Notes under the pieces: generated by a model
Told to the model about the DNA's origin: nothing
The model's database searches: none
The model's input: the letters and a program-made list of their open reading frames with translations, nothing else
Position numbers and translations under genes: made by a program
Assembly: GCA_004380135.1 (NCBI GenBank)
Contig: QXCR01000070.1
Span: 91,108-155,107, forward strand
Source: Stemphylium vesicarium
Taxonomy: Eukaryota; Ascomycota; Dothideomycetes; Pleosporales; Pleosporaceae
Length of the DNA: 64,000 bases
Direction: 5' to 3'
Shown: piece after piece, positions 1-12,977 of the stretch
Layout: the number at the start of each line of letters is the position of its first letter
How positions within the stretch are numbered: position 1 is the stretch's first letter

Positions 1-1608
1 CAACCTCTCCCGCACAGCCAGATCCTCCGCGCCCAGAATCCTCACAGCCAACAGCGCCGCATTCGTAGAATTGTTGATACCGACAGTAGCCACAGGCTCG
101 CCGCGCGGCATCTGAGTCATGCTAACCAGACTGTCCCAGCCATCCATGACGCTCGCCTTGACAGGCAGCCCGATAACAGGGAGCGTAGTCCACGACGCGC
201 ACATACCGGGGAGATGAGCGGCGCCACCCGCGGCGCCAATGATGACCTTGAGGCTCGTCTGCGACGCGTTCTTGGAGAACTCGCGTAGCCAATCGGGCGT
301 GCGGTGCGCAGAGGTAATGCGCGTGGTGAAGGGGATTTGCAGCTTGGTTAGGATCTCGAGACCGGTGCGGAGGACGGGCAGATCGGAGTCGGAGCCCATG
401 ATGACAGCGACAAGAGGCTCTTCTTTGGTTTTAGCGTCTGTTGAGCTGCTGACGGCTTTTCCTTTCTGCGCGTCCACAAAGTCGATGAGGGGTTGCATCT
501 CGCGTTCGGCGGCGGAGAGGGTTGGCGCTGTCATTGTGATGTGACCCATCTTGCGTCCTGGGCGCGCATCACCCTTACCGTAGAGGTGAATTGAGGCGTT
601 GGGCGACTCTAGCGCTTTCTTTGCTACCTGAACGTGTGAGTCTGGGGTCTTGCCACCGAGGATGTTGAGCATGATTGAGGGCTCGCGGAGACGGAGGCTG
701 GACTGTGAGATTGGTAGGTCCAGGATGGCGCGGAGGTGGGCATCGTATTGTGAGATGGGGCAGGCTTCGATTGTGTAGTGACCAGAGTTGTGTGGACGAG
801 GCGCGATCTCGTTGATGAGTAGGCTGTCGTCCTTGAGAAGGAACATCTCTACACCAAAGACGCCCTTGCCTTCGAAGGCCCCGATGGCCTTCTTTGCCAG
901 TTCTTGGGCTTGTTGTGAGGCCTTTTCTGATACGTTGCGTGGTGGAGCGTAAGTGAGCTTGCAGATGCTGTCCTCATGTACAGTCTCCACAGTAGGGAAA
1001 GTGAGTACGCCGTCCTTGGTCTTAACAACCATGACTGCAAGCTCCATCCTAAAGTCCGCCCATCGCTCGGCATATAGTGGGCGCTTGCCTAATGCTTCAA
1101 ATGCTGCACCGACATCTGCCTCGCTCTTTACCACAAAGTTTCCCTTGCCATCGTAGGCTTCTGTCTTGCTCTTGAGCATGAAGGGATAGCCATAAGAGGA
1201 CCCCACTTCTTTCAATCCTTCAACTCCTTTGCCTTCGAGATCAATGCTGTCCGCGACATCGACCCCATGCTCTTTCAGGTACTGCTTTTGCGCGTATTTA
1301 TCTTTGATCGTCCGTAGGGTTTTCCAGCTCGGTTCAACAACCACTTGCCCCGCAACCTCCTCTAGCATGTGGGTATCCACATGTTCGATCTCGACAGTGA
1401 CGACATCGCAAGACTGCGCGAGTTGTTTCACAGCTGCTGCATCCTTGAAAGATCCCTCGATATGTCCATCGTGCGCCGAAATCTGCTTTGCTGGTGATGC
1501 TGCTGCGTCCAAGACGTTGACTTGGACATTAAGACGATTTGCGGCTTCGATGAGCATGCGACCGAGTTGGCCTCCACCCAGTACACCGACCTTGCGACTG
1601 TCGACCAT
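1..1608 (-). CDS. ADE2: Phosphoribosylaminoimidazole carboxylase (AIR carboxylase), 3' end cut off by the window
   Basis: This bifunctional enzyme of de novo purine synthesis converts AIR to CAIR in the cytosol. The reading frame is open for 536 codons from the ATG at 1608 and runs off the left edge without a stop. The N-terminus carries a GGGQLGRM nucleotide-binding loop typical of PurK. The middle is an ATP-grasp domain, with KSKTEAYDGKGN and NEIAPRPHNSGHYT. After a Lys/Glu-rich linker near residue 390 comes the PurE domain, with VIMGSDSDLPVL and SAHRTPDWL. Family members are about 570 residues, so roughly 35 C-terminal residues lie outside the window. No intron is needed. The gene is a housekeeping gene and has no functional link to its neighbours. 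Confidence 0.96.
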   Translation of the reverse strand, partial: MVDSRKVGVLGGGQLGRMLIEAANRLNVQVNVLDAAASPAKQISAHDGHIEGSFKDAAAVKQLAQSCDVVTVEIEHVDTHMLEEVAGQVVVEPSWKTLRTIKDKYAQKQYLKEHGVDVADSIDLEGKGVEGLKEVGSSYGYPFMLKSKTEAYDGKGNFVVKSEADVGAAFEALGKRPLYAERWADFRMELAVMVVKTKDGVLTFPTVETVHEDSICKLTYAPPRNVSEKASQQAQELAKKAIGAFEGKGVFGVEMFLLKDDSLLINEIAPRPHNSGHYTIEACPISQYDAHLRAILDLPISQSSLRLREPSIMLNILGGKTPDSHVQVAKKALESPNASIHLYGKGDARPGRKMGHITMTAPTLSAAEREMQPLIDFVDAQKGKAVSSSTDAKTKEEPLVAVIMGSDSDLPVLRTGLEILTKLQIPFTTRITSAHRTPDWLREFSKNASQTSLKVIIGAAGGAAHLPGMCASWTTLPVIGLPVKASVMDGWDSLVSMTQMPRGEPVATVGINNSTNAALLAVRILGAEDLAVRERL

Positions 1609-2049
1609 TTTGTAGATGTTGAGGTTAATGTCAATTGAGTACTGTGTTGCAATGACTAGTTTAGGACATTACGTGGGTTAGAGACGCTAGCGTCGCGGTT
1701 GGTTGGATGTGGGGGAGCCGCAGAAAATTTGACGAGAAAAGTTCGACGTCCTGTGATGGTATACAGAATTTCCAAATGCGGGTAAAAGGTCCTATAGAAG
1801 GCTGCACATATTCATAGGAATTCTTCAGCGTCACGGCAGGTATAAGTTCACGTATCAAAGATGAGATTTCATGGGTTGACCATGAGCTCGGAAGAGCCCA
1901 TTTGTATGCTTTCATTTCATGTTGAGCATTGAGTATCTTTTTGCAGGCCTTCAAAGAGCCATTGCTAGTCATGATGCACGCCTCGTAAGTGAATTCCCAT
2001 GACCTTGACCACGCCAAACCAGAGAAACCGAACCACTTGTAGCACACGC
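1609..2049. other. Intergenic: ADE2 promoter and RPL18 3' flank
   Basis: This 441-base gap lies between two minus-strand genes. The right part must hold the RPL18 3' UTR and the left part the ADE2 promoter. I see no coding signal. Confidence 0.6.
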
Positions 2050-2876
2050 TTAGACCTTGAAACCACGCGACCTTCTGCGACCACGGGCACGCTCGAACTT
2101 GCGGCCCTTGCTCTCGACGTAAGGCTTCTTGTGAGAGTGGGGACCGAAGCCGAAGTGCTTGAATGCCTCACGGGCGTTCTTGGGTCCACGGAGGAGGAGG
2201 GTGTTGGATCCGGTGGGGGAACGGGTAGCGACCTCGTCGATGGTGAGGCACTCACCGCCAGCCTTCTCGATGCGAGCACGGGCAGAGGCAGTGAAGCGGA
2301 GAGCCGCAACCGAGAGCTTGGGGACCTCGAGCATGCGGTTGTCGTCAGTGACGGTACCGACCTGATTGTGAATTAGCCAGTCGTCTGCAGAGTTGTATCT
2401 GGGAGCCGTACAATGACGATGGTCTTGCCCTCGTGAGTCTTCGCGGAGTGCTTGCTGGCCGCGTTGGCGACGATCTTGGAGATCGAGACCGGCTATCGCA
2501 TGTCAGTTATTTTGTCGGGCGGAATTTCATGTCATCGGCGTCTTACGGGACGGTTGGTCTTGGACATCATGAGACGGCGCAGAACCGTCTTGTTGAAGGC
2601 GGCGTCGGTGCGGCCTGTCCTTGTTAGCACAAACTTTGAGCGCGATTCCAGTCGGAGTACTTACGAGCCAGGAACTTGTAAAGACGCACCAACAACTTGA
2701 CGTAGGGGTTGGTGGACTTAGGGACCTCTGTATACTCGTCAATCTCTCTCCTCTCGAAGGCTCATGTTGCGTCTAGAAGACAGCTGGTCGCCAGCGCATT
2801 GCTGCGCCGACTCGACGGGGGTTCACATACTGCGGTGCCCGTCTCGAACATGGTGGCGGTCGAGGTCAATTCCCAT
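2050..2876 (-). CDS. RPL18: 60S ribosomal protein L18 (eL18)
   Basis: This is a structural protein of the large cytosolic ribosomal subunit. Five exons give 189 residues: 2831-2876, 2665-2727, 2547-2614, 2412-2492 and 2050-2361. Introns are 50-103 nt. Joining them gives the family order: an MGIDLDRHHV start, PKSTNPYVKLLVRLYKFLA, KTNRPPVSISKIV, KTIVIVGTVTDDNRMLEVP, and the very conserved tail GRKFERARGRRRSRGFKV. The length matches yeast L18 (186 residues). The four introns in a short gene fit the usual intron-rich structure of ribosomal protein genes in filamentous fungi. The ATG at 2876 is chosen because MGID is the conserved start of the family. Every splice junction keeps the frame and restores conserved residues. 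Confidence 0.96.
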
Positions 2877-3642
2877 CTTGACTGATTTTGCGTGTTGTGC
2901 TGGGGGTTAGTAACGACTGGAGAAGTGAAGTTCGCGATGACAGAGGAAATTGCGAAATAGGCCAGGTTGGCGTGGCGTGGTCTGTGCGTAGCGAGCAAAC
3001 TGCAACTGTGACCCGTGGACTCCACCACCTGCAAGCGCTTGGAAGTATTCTTACTAGCGCTGCATCCAGTGGTATCCATCTAGATGGTGAGCCAAGTCCT
3101 GACAATCAGAGATGCCGGATGCGATGTTTGTATTACGGATTCCACGGCAGCAGTTTTTGCCCATCTAGCGGCAACGGATTCGAAATATAACGCCTCAACC
3201 CAATCCAGAATGGTCAGTCGAATTTCTTAGTCCCATCACCAAGACCGCATCTCATCACGTTCAAAGAAATAAGTCGCTTCACAAGCAATTACCATTATGT
3301 AAGCTACAAGTATACACTTTCGCTCGCAGTCGCTGTGAATGCCTGCAAGATCTATATATGACAAAAACGCGTGACTTAATCATTTCCCCGTCATTGCTCC
3401 CCGACATGCTGTGGTACCCAGGGTCGCATCCTAAATCACAAACTTCCGAGACACAGGTTCACTCGGCTTGAGAGTCCTGCTCGTCTATTCGTATAACACC
3501 AGTCACCGTACACCTCAAGCCTGCTCCAAGCCAAGGATAAAAAGACAAAAAAGAAGAGTAAGGCGAGAGATGCTCGCAGAATGCGTCAACGGCTCACTGG
3601 AGGCTCCAAAGTGGTGCTTGCGGCTTTTGGACCATGAGCACT
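2877..3642. other. Intergenic: RPL18 promoter and transporter 3' flank
   Basis: This 766-base gap precedes the RPL18 start on the minus strand. It should contain the RPL18 promoter and 5' UTR. Short open frames here have no recognisable protein features, and I found no RNA gene. Confidence 0.55.
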
Positions 3643-4994
3643 TTAAGGCTTGTCACCGATGAGCTTGCCGATACCATTGTAGACCTGGTTGGTCGAGTCG
3701 GGGGCGTAACGCGGTCCGAGGGAACCGAGAACCAGGAACATGCCAATGACAACGGCCGCGAATACCATGAGCTTGCGGAGAACAGGCCTGCTGTGGCCAA
3801 GCTCCTGCCACTTCATGCTGCCCTGACCGAGGTACTCCTTGAGCTTCTCGCCGCCAAGCTTGTAGTAAACGAGACCACCGAGAGCAATAGCGTAACCGAA
3901 AGCCTGGAGGGGTGTGACGGGGTCCTTGAAAAGGAACATGGAGGCAAAGACGAGGAGGATGTCCTTGAGTACACCGGAGAGAGTAAGGACGAGCGAGGAG
4001 GTCTTGCCGATCTGGAGACTTGTAAGTAAAGGTTGGAGAATTGGACAAAAGTAAACTTACCAAGAAGACAACAGAGACGTTGAGCAGGAACGCGACAGAT
4101 GCGTTGGCAAGCAGAGTGATCATGCCGACGCGGTCAATGTCAGCCATGGTCATGACAGGCAGCTCAGTGAAGAGCAAAATGCAGCCGTTGATGACAGCGC
4201 AAGCGGGAGCGTAGTAGTAGAGGGAGACGAGCGGGTCCATCTTGAAATCCGCACCGCTGAGCAGGCGCTGGACCATGACCAGGCGAACAGCCTCGAAAGC
4301 GATACCGGCGCACTGGAAGAGGAAACCAACCATGACGAACTGGATCTCGCCCATGGAGGCGATAACGACACCGATGACAATGAAGGACACGTTGCCGAGC
4401 GTCTTCAGGTTGACGGGCGATACACCGAGACCCCAGGTGGTGATGAGGACAGCAACAGGCATAGTAGCCTTGAGCATCTGGATGAAAGCCACACTCAGGT
4501 ACAGGTATGCCTGGTTACCGCAGATCAAGCTCATACTGAAGAAGATACCGATGGGGACAATAGCTCGCAGATAGACGCGCCCGGTCATGGGCACCTTCTT
4601 TCTTGAGTCGAGGATGGTAGTGAAGCGGGCGAGGATCTGGGTCATGACCGTCGCGAAGACCAAATGCCATGTTGTGAGGAAGATGGGGTAGTCTGTCGCT
4701 GGTGTTAGCATGCGCTTTGGGGGTGGAGCCGAGTACACGTACGGAATTTGGCAGTGTCTAGGATGTACTTGTTGAAGACGATTGTGCTGGAACTGAGGGT
4801 AATCCATGTGCTGCATGGCAATTAGTCGCTGTCATGGGTAGCAGGTGGATTCTGACATACGCAATGTATACCGCGGGATGGAAAGATGGCGGCTCAGGTG
4901 CTGACTTCTGCGCATCGGGGTTGACAGTAGGCAGTACTGGCAGGGCGGTGTCGCGCGAGGCCTCGACCGAGGATCTAGCCTTCTCGTCTGACAT
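3643..4994 (-). CDS. Triose-phosphate transporter (TPT/DMT) family membrane carrier
   Basis: A 402-residue membrane protein from four exons: 4861-4994, 4743-4810, 4061-4698 and 3643-4011. The N-terminal 40 residues are polar and cytosolic. They are followed by about ten hydrophobic segments typical of the drug/metabolite transporter fold. Family hallmarks are WITLSSSTIVFNKYIL near residue 47, FLTTWHLVFATVMTQ, the internal repeat with NVSVVFLIGKTSSLVLTL, and SGVLKDILLVFASMFLFKDP. The last intron ends at a CAG directly before ATC-GGC, which restores the conserved IGKTSS motif. TPT-family carriers usually exchange phosphorylated sugars, phosphoenolpyruvate or nucleotide-sugars in plastid, ER or Golgi membranes. 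The substrate cannot be read from the sequence. The charged C-terminal tail is short (GKLIGDKP) and has no KKXX retrieval signal. Confidence 0.88.
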
Positions 4995-6399
4995 GATGGA
5001 GTTTGGAGGCTAACGAGGGACTGTGAAGAAGTGGGCAAAGTAGAATGTCGCAGTCTGCAGTCTGCGGTCAAAGGAGAGATGCGGCGCTGGAGTGGTTGGC
5101 GTGGGTGGTGCCGTTGCAGTAAACGGGCTAGCGCTGCTGACTGATGGGGTGTTGCGCGTCAAGTGCACTCTGGAACCTTGGAACACGAGCGGAGCACAAA
5201 CAAGTATACGAAACAGAAAAAGTTGTTTGTGTGTATGTGTGTATGTGTGGATGTGTGTGTGCACACTCGGGGCAATGAGGAGTTAAAGAACGACGGGATT
5301 GTTGAGAGGAGCAGTAAATGTGACGGCAATGCCTTATGCGCTAGGGAAGGGAGGGGCGGAGCGGAAATCAGCCAGACGACCTTCTAGAGCCGGCGCACAG
5401 GGGTTGTGGATTAGGCGTGCCTTTACTGGGCAACGGTGGACTATGTACTAGAGCTGACATGAGGCAAGATGAGGATTTACCGGGAGCAGCGCGCCATTTT
5501 GCGTTCAAGGACGAGGTGAAACCGATCTGCTGTGGAGCCGGATTGTGGACGCGCAATCGTCTACTTTGAGCGCCCTGCGATGGCGCCGAAATTTTGAGCC
5601 GCGTTGAGGAGCTGCTTGTGTTTGGCGTACGCGTACTATAGCCCTGCGCAGTCGGCCAAAGGCACCGGTCCCACAGCTAGACGACTGACAGCTTCATGCA
5701 ACTGAATGACAAGTCCTCATTACATTGCAGGAGACGTGCTTCGTCACCCCAAGCTGCCAAAGGCAACCCTGACAGAGCTGAGGTACATGTGTGAGGCGCA
5801 CAATTTGATTGCACCGTCGCACTAGCACCACACCACATCGATGCGTCGTTGATCTGAAGCCGTAGTCCCCCAGAGATAGAGGCCGCCCCTCAAGCTTCAC
5901 CATGTGCTCGATGCGGACAGCGTGCTGCTCCACCCCCCGGGAACGTGCATAGCAGCCATATGCATTGAGCTTCATGAGAGAAACACCCGTGTCGGCTGGG
6001 TGTTGCAGAAAATGTGCAGAAATCTGTAGCCAATAAAGGCGCCCACGAGCTGCCAGGTCTGCCAGATCGACGGTCCCCCATGGCGCCTTGCCCCTTTTCT
6101 GCCGTCGTCGCGCCGCTGGAGATGCAAACTGTCCCCAGGCGAGCATGCCAGGCGAGACCTTCGGCGGCTGGCCCCTCCACCCTGTACCCTGGCCCCGCTT
6201 ATAACAGTATCGCCCTTGGCGTGCTTAGTTTATCTCAAGCTATATTCCACCACGACGCCCCCAAGTTATTGTTTGGTCACTCCACCGCTCCACGTATCTT
6301 CTACGACTTTATTCGCGAGCAGCATCGAGTTACATGCTCAACTACGCCCGCCAGACATTGAAGCGAGTTCCGAGTTTCCAAGAGCTATTACAGGGCACC
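4995..6399. promoter_or_regulatory. Divergent intergenic region between the TPT carrier and UGM
   Basis: These 1405 bases separate two divergently transcribed genes and must contain both promoters. A GT-rich microsatellite lies at 5224-5262, close to the carrier start. A TATA-like CTTATAACAG lies at about 6199, some 200 bases upstream of the UGM start. Open frames such as 5694-6146 on the minus strand show no domain and no coding-like composition. Confidence 0.5.
5224..5262. repeat. GT-rich microsatellite
   Basis: An imperfect (GT)n tract interrupted by A and GG, about 39 bases long, in the 5' region of the TPT-family gene. On the minus (transcribed) strand it is CA-rich and may lie in the 5' UTR. 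Confidence 0.8.
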
Positions 6400-8123
<1,724 letters not shown>

Positions 8124-8840
8124 ATGCATATACACGGAGTGTTTAGCATATTATAGGGTTTTTGAAGGAATGTTTATAGGATACCACGTTTATGTCATGA
8201 AAGGGAAGGGATGGAATAGGGGAGTTGGCTAAAGATAGATAGTCGTTGCATTTGCAAACAGCATCTGAGAAATGATGTGTTGCAGAATAGATGTTATACC
8301 CAAATCTTTGACCTTTCTACAAAAACAAACTGGATGTTGAGTTCATGCCAATATCAGACTTGGTGAACAACAATCACATGTATCTCTCCTTACCGCACAC
8401 CACACATGAATAGCTGCACCACCACCACGGTTCCCTCTCACCGCAAGTAACCGCCCTCTCGCCTCGCCCTACCTTCTCTCTCCCCCTTCCCACACCACCA
8501 GTTCCCTCACCTCCTCTGATCATCGCTCACTCGCGCGCCCGCCAAGGATCCCGATCCCATCACCGATCCCCAGAAGGAAAAAAAAACACGTCGTTCGACA
8601 TGGAAGTACCACACCCATGTCTCGCGAGTCGCGCAAGATACCCACCCACCCATCCGGGCCGAAAACTAAATAGCGCGCGCGCCGCACAACAGCAGCAGAG
8701 CGAAGCTACAACAGCCTAGCGGCGGCAAGGGACGCGTACCACGGTGTCACTGCAGTCAGTGCAGCAGGTATCGCCCGCGGATGTACTACGGAGATATTTT
8801 GTAATGTACCACGGGGAGATGAAATGATTAGATGGTTAAT

Positions 8841-8868
8841 GTGATGTGATGCGATGCGATGTGATGTG
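8841..8868. repeat. Imperfect pentanucleotide repeat (GTGAT/GCGAT)
   Basis: Five to six consecutive 5-base units reading GTGAT, GTGAT, GCGAT, GCGAT, GTGAT and a partial GTG. It lies in a non-coding stretch. Confidence 0.75.
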
Positions 8869-9087
8869 CAGGATCGTGCGCGAATTGTGTATATCGCACG
8901 GAGATGAGGTTGTGCGGTGGTACTTGTGGGTTAAATGGGATGGGATGGGATGTTGCGTGTAAATGTAGTGGGTAGATAGAGGGAAGGGAAGGTGGAACGA
9001 GGGAATTTTGGTGATGTGGCCTTTTCTTTTCTTATTCTTGGAAAGAGGATGCCTGGGCTTTGTTTGTGGATGTAGTCGGTTGGTCAA

Positions 9088-9108
9088 GTTGTTGTTGTTG
9101 TTGTTGTT
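9088..9108. repeat. (GTT)7 microsatellite
   Basis: Seven perfect GTT units about 130 bases beyond the PRO2 stop codon, outside any coding frame. Confidence 0.85.
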
Positions 9109-9237
9109 CTACATCTACCTGCTCGGCTGTATGAGCAAAACACAAGCGACATGATGTTGTAAACATGTTTCACCATTTCGTTGCTACCTATTGGTCGACG
9201 TCTTTTACGTGACACGTACAAATTTCTTTATTCATGT

Positions 9238-10653
9238 CTACATCTTACTCTCTCTAAACTTCCTCAATACCTCCTTCTCCTCGTCATTCCGCGCCATGCT
9301 CTCCTCGTCTCCGATAGGCAGACGTTTATGTTTCCACTGCTTGCCTCCAGCACCGTACTCAGCACTTATCTGCGCATCACCCACAATGACCCATTTGTAT
9401 ATCGTGAGACCTTCCAAGCCCACGGGCCCGCGAGAGTGGATCTTGTTGGTGCTGATGCCGACTTCAGTGCCAAAGCCGTATCTCTGTCCGTCGGCCATGC
9501 GCGTCGACGTGTTCCAGTACACGCTGGAGGAGTCCACGGCTGCAAGGAAGGTCTTGGCGGTTGCTTCCGAGGTGGTGAGGATGGCGTCGGTGTGGTGGGA
9601 GCCGTGAGCGTTGATGTGGGAAATAGCTTCGTCGACGTTTGTGACGGTTTTGATGGCGAGGATGTAGTCTAGAAACTCGGTGTCGTAGTCTTCTGGTTCG
9701 GATTCTTGTAGTAGTGCTGCGGAGTGCGGGTCTAGTTTGCCCTTCAAGGCAAGCAGCGAGGTGTGATCGCAGCGAAGGGAGACACCCTTTTGCAGTAGCG
9801 CTTCTGCGACGATGGGAAGGCTGGTACTAAGCGCTTCTTCTTCGACGATGAGTTGTTCAAGTGCGTTGCAGCCAGCCGGGTAACTTGCTTTTGCATCGAG
9901 GACTATTTTGGCAGCTTTGTCCGCGGGGTAGTCGGCACAGAGGTAGGTGGAGCATATTCCGTCTGCGTGGCCAAGGACTGGAATTGTGGTTGTGTCCTTC
10001 ACGTAACGAACAAGTTTGTTGCCGCCGCGCGGGATGCACAAGTCAATGTATGTGTCTTGCTTGAGAAGGTCGGCAATAACATCGTGGGTCTGGACTAGTT
10101 GGAGACAGTCTGAGGGGACTGCTGTTGATGTCAGGGACCTGGAGATGATGGAAGCGATTGCTGCAAAACTGTTGGAAGATTCGCGGCCACCTTTGAGAAT
10201 GGCAGCGTTTCCGGATTTGATAGCGAGAGCGGAGATGTTGGCGATGACTTCGGGTCGTGCTTCGAAGATGATGAGCAGTACGCCGATGGGACATGTTATC
10301 CGCGACAAAATCAAGTCATCATCTAGCAGTGTCTTCGCAGTGGTCTTGTTTATCGGATCTTCCAGGTCTCGGACATCCAATATTCCCTGCAGCATGTCCT
10401 CATATTTCCCCGGCTTCCCCAGATCCAGTCTCTTGACCAAACTCGCGCTTAGCGTGCCTCCTGCTGCAGCCTTGTTGGCAGCCTCCAGATCCTGGACATT
10501 GGCTGCTAAAACTTCGTCCTTTCCATTCGCTAGCCCATCATGGATGGCCGTCAGAGCTGCGTTGCGCTCCTCGGTAGACAAGACGGCAAGTTTCCGGGAC
10601 CCGAGTCTAGCCGCCTGGGCGACCTCGAGCGGCGTGGCGTTTGTGAGAGACAT
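9238..10653 (-). CDS. PRO2: Gamma-glutamyl phosphate reductase (glutamate-5-semialdehyde dehydrogenase)
   Basis: A 471-residue single-exon enzyme that catalyses the second step of proline synthesis, the NADPH-dependent reduction of gamma-glutamyl phosphate to glutamate-5-semialdehyde. The fold is that of the aldehyde dehydrogenase superfamily. Visible family blocks are CPIGVLLIIFEARPEV and LAIKSGNAAILKGGRES for cofactor binding. Next come DLCIPRGGNKLV and VLGHADGICSTYL. The catalytic cysteine lies in ASYPAGCNALEQLIVEE. The C-terminal block is NTSTRMADGQRYGFGTEVGIS followed by RGPVGLEGL. The length is near that of yeast Pro2 (456 residues). It ends in a charged tail, FRESKM, which is one residue away from an SKL-type peroxisomal signal. 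I do not read it as one. The ATG at 10653 gives the expected N-terminus. Confidence 0.96.
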   Translation of the reverse strand: MSLTNATPLEVAQAARLGSRKLAVLSTEERNAALTAIHDGLANGKDEVLAANVQDLEAANKAAAGGTLSASLVKRLDLGKPGKYEDMLQGILDVRDLEDPINKTTAKTLLDDDLILSRITCPIGVLLIIFEARPEVIANISALAIKSGNAAILKGGRESSNSFAAIASIISRSLTSTAVPSDCLQLVQTHDVIADLLKQDTYIDLCIPRGGNKLVRYVKDTTTIPVLGHADGICSTYLCADYPADKAAKIVLDAKASYPAGCNALEQLIVEEEALSTSLPIVAEALLQKGVSLRCDHTSLLALKGKLDPHSAALLQESEPEDYDTEFLDYILAIKTVTNVDEAISHINAHGSHHTDAILTTSEATAKTFLAAVDSSSVYWNTSTRMADGQRYGFGTEVGISTNKIHSRGPVGLEGLTIYKWVIVGDAQISAEYGAGGKQWKHKRLPIGDEESMARNDEEKEVLRKFRESKM

Positions 10654-11532
10654 ATTTTATTGCGCTGGGGGTACTTTGCAAGGTGGTGGTGAGACGTCGT
10701 AAGATGGCCAAAGTCTTCAATACGCGTGACTCAGAATTGATGGACGAGGGGAACAAATCCTTCGCATGCAGGGTCTGGCACCGCTGCAGGTGCTATTGAG
10801 GATCTAGTGGCGGATCGTATGCGGAGGCCTCGACAATGGCTAAAGATAGGCACAGAATTTATGGTAGGATGGACTTGGTGATGTTGCGGGGTCTGGATGC
10901 ATGGCGCCACACCCGTTCACATGCGAACAAGGGTGTCATCCTTGCGCCACAATCCTTGCTTACCCTGCCTGCTTACTACCCTCCCGTCCTTGCATGTCTA
11001 GAAGCTGCCCCAATTGATCGGCGACAAGTATTGACAAGATGGCAGTTTCGTCATAGACTAGGATAAGACTTTCGCATCAAGATTGCGCGTTGGCGGGAGC
11101 GTTTGGTCGTTGAGTGCTAGGCAGGGGCTCGGGCGTGGCTGGGCTCGGCTACCAACCACCTCTGCGTCGCCTTGCCAACCTCGCCCAATTCCACCCACTC
11201 CCGTATCGCAGCCAGCCCTGCCGCGCTTCCTTAGCTTGGTTTACAGCTCATCATGTAGGTCACCGCTCAGAGATGGCTGGGACCCTACAAAAGATGCAGT
11301 GCCGCCAGGCCCGGATTCCGTCAGCATTACACACTGTTACCCAACTACCTCTCAAGTGCTGAGACGGTACCCTACCATACTCTGCATATACTAAGGTACT
11401 CACGTGTTGCTTGTCAGTACTCTTTGGATACTGCAGCATCCTTCCGAGTTTATCTACCATCGTTCCGACCTTCCAACTGATCCGGCGCATACCGTCGGCA
11501 ACGCTCGCTACCGGCCATCACCTTCACCCAAG
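10654..11532. promoter_or_regulatory. Divergent promoter region of PRO2 and the GH16 gene
   Basis: These 879 bases lie between divergently transcribed PRO2 and the Crh-type gene. An open frame continuing upstream from the Crh start to 11404 is not needed, because the signal peptide begins at the ATG at 11533. No other feature is evident. Confidence 0.5.
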
Positions 11533-12977
11533 ATGCGCTCCACCACGGTAAGGGCTCTCGCTGCCCTGGCCTCCGGCCTCATTGCTCCCTCGGCCGCCCA
11601 AACATGGTCCAACTGCAACCCGACATTGCGAACCGACTGTCCTCCGGATTCCGCCCTCGGCAAAACCGTCAACATCGACTTTTCCTCCGAGTCGGAGAGT
11701 TTCACACCACAGGGCAACCCAACATATGGAGATGATGGCGTTTCCTTTACCATCAGGTCGTCGGGTGATGCGCCGCAGCTTACATCGCTGTGGTACATCA
11801 TGTTCGGCAAGGTAGATATCGAGCTTCAGGCTGCACCGGGCGCAGGCATTGTTAGCAGCTTTGTCTTGCAATCCGACACCTTGGACGAAATTGACTGGGA
11901 ATGGCTTGGTGCCGACCCTGACGAGGTTCAGAGCAACTATGTAAGCATTTCTTTTATGCGAACCCATCTATGACATATACTGATTTTGAACGTTTAGTTT
12001 GGAAAAGGTCAAACTACCGACTATAACCGCGGCGCTTTCCACTCCGACCCTGGTAGCCAGACCGGATTCAAGAAGTACACCATCGAGTGGACTCCTGAGC
12101 AGATTGTATGGCAGATTGACGGTACTACCGTTCGCACTCTCGAGCCCGACAACGCCAACAACCAATACCCTCAAACACCTATGCAGATCAAGTTTGGCGC
12201 ATGGAGTGGTGGTGATTCTTCGAACCCTGCCGGGACTATCTCTTGGGCTCGTGGTCCTACCGATTACTCCCAAGGTCCTTTCAGCATGAAGGTCAAGTCC
12301 CTCATGGTTCAGGATTACTCCACTGGTACTCAATACGTCTACGGTGACCAATCCGGTACCTGGGGGTCCATCAACGCTGTTGGTGGCACCGTCTTTTCTG
12401 GTGGTAACGCCCCGATTGCAGATGCGCCAGAGATCACTGCCACAGCTACCGGCGCGCCTCTGCCTTTCATCCCTCACGCGACGTCGACCTATGTCCGCCC
12501 CAGCGTCTACCCCTGGATCCCCGACCCGTCGGCGACTCCCACTCCGCAACCCACGTTTGCAAACTACCCCGGGCTACCGAGCGGGTGGACCGTTTCAGAT
12601 ACCGGAAAGGTTGTTCCACCCAGCTCAGCCACTGTCAGTAAGCCTTTTGCGACCCCGCCCTGATTGCACAACACCAGGCTAACACTCTCCCGCAGATGTA
12701 CCCTCAAGGTTCCTCTATCTCATCGCCGCAAGCTTCGCCTACGGATTCTTCCGCCAATGGGCCTAAGACTGTGACAGGCTACGACGACAGCGGCTTCACT
12801 ACGATTCGCACAATATACCCCGAGACTACACCTTCGCCTACTGCTAGTGGACTGCAGAACGCTGCAAACGCGGTTCCTGCCGCACCTGCAGAAGCCTCAT
12901 CCTGGAAACTCATGGTCTCCAGCATACTTCCCTGGGCCATTGTGCTCCTCCACATCCCCAGCTGCATCGGCTTCTAG
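11533..12977 (+). CDS. GPI-anchored GH16 Crh-type cell-wall transglycosylase
   Basis: A predicted 441-residue cell-surface enzyme of the Crh1/Utr2 family, which cross-links chitin to beta-1,6/1,3-glucan in fungal walls. Exons are 11533-11940, 11998-12633 and 12696-12977. Residues 1-22 form a signal peptide ending in APSAAQ. The GH16 domain follows and includes the catalytic stretch DEIDWEWLG (nucleophile Glu, assisting Asp, acid/base Glu), then YFGKGQTTDYNRGAFHSD and WQIDGTTVRTL for the acceptor side. After about residue 290 the chain becomes Ser/Thr/Pro-rich. It ends in a hydrophobic tail (SSILPWAIVLLHIPSCIGF), the hallmark of a GPI-anchor signal. The second intron uses the donor GTCAGT. The more canonical-looking GTAAGC four bases downstream would break the frame into the GPI-signal exon. 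Confidence 0.93.

Larger units (their letters stand above)
8124..9237. other. Convergent 3' intergenic region with simple repeats
   Basis: These 1114 bases lie between the 3' ends of UGM and PRO2. They are pyrimidine-rich around 8400-8530. They also hold three simple repeats: imperfect GTGAT/GCGAT pentamers at 8841-8868, GGGAT units at 8936-8952 and (GTT)7 at 9088-9108. No coding signal or RNA gene was seen. Confidence 0.6.

Noticed and set aside
5694..6146. 150-codon minus-strand open frame upstream of UGM
   Set aside because: No domain, no splice extension and no coding-like composition; it lies in the divergent promoter region.
9238..9250. PRO2 C-terminus ESKM as a peroxisomal signal
   Set aside because: SKM is at best a weak PTS1, and this enzyme is cytosolic in well-studied fungi.
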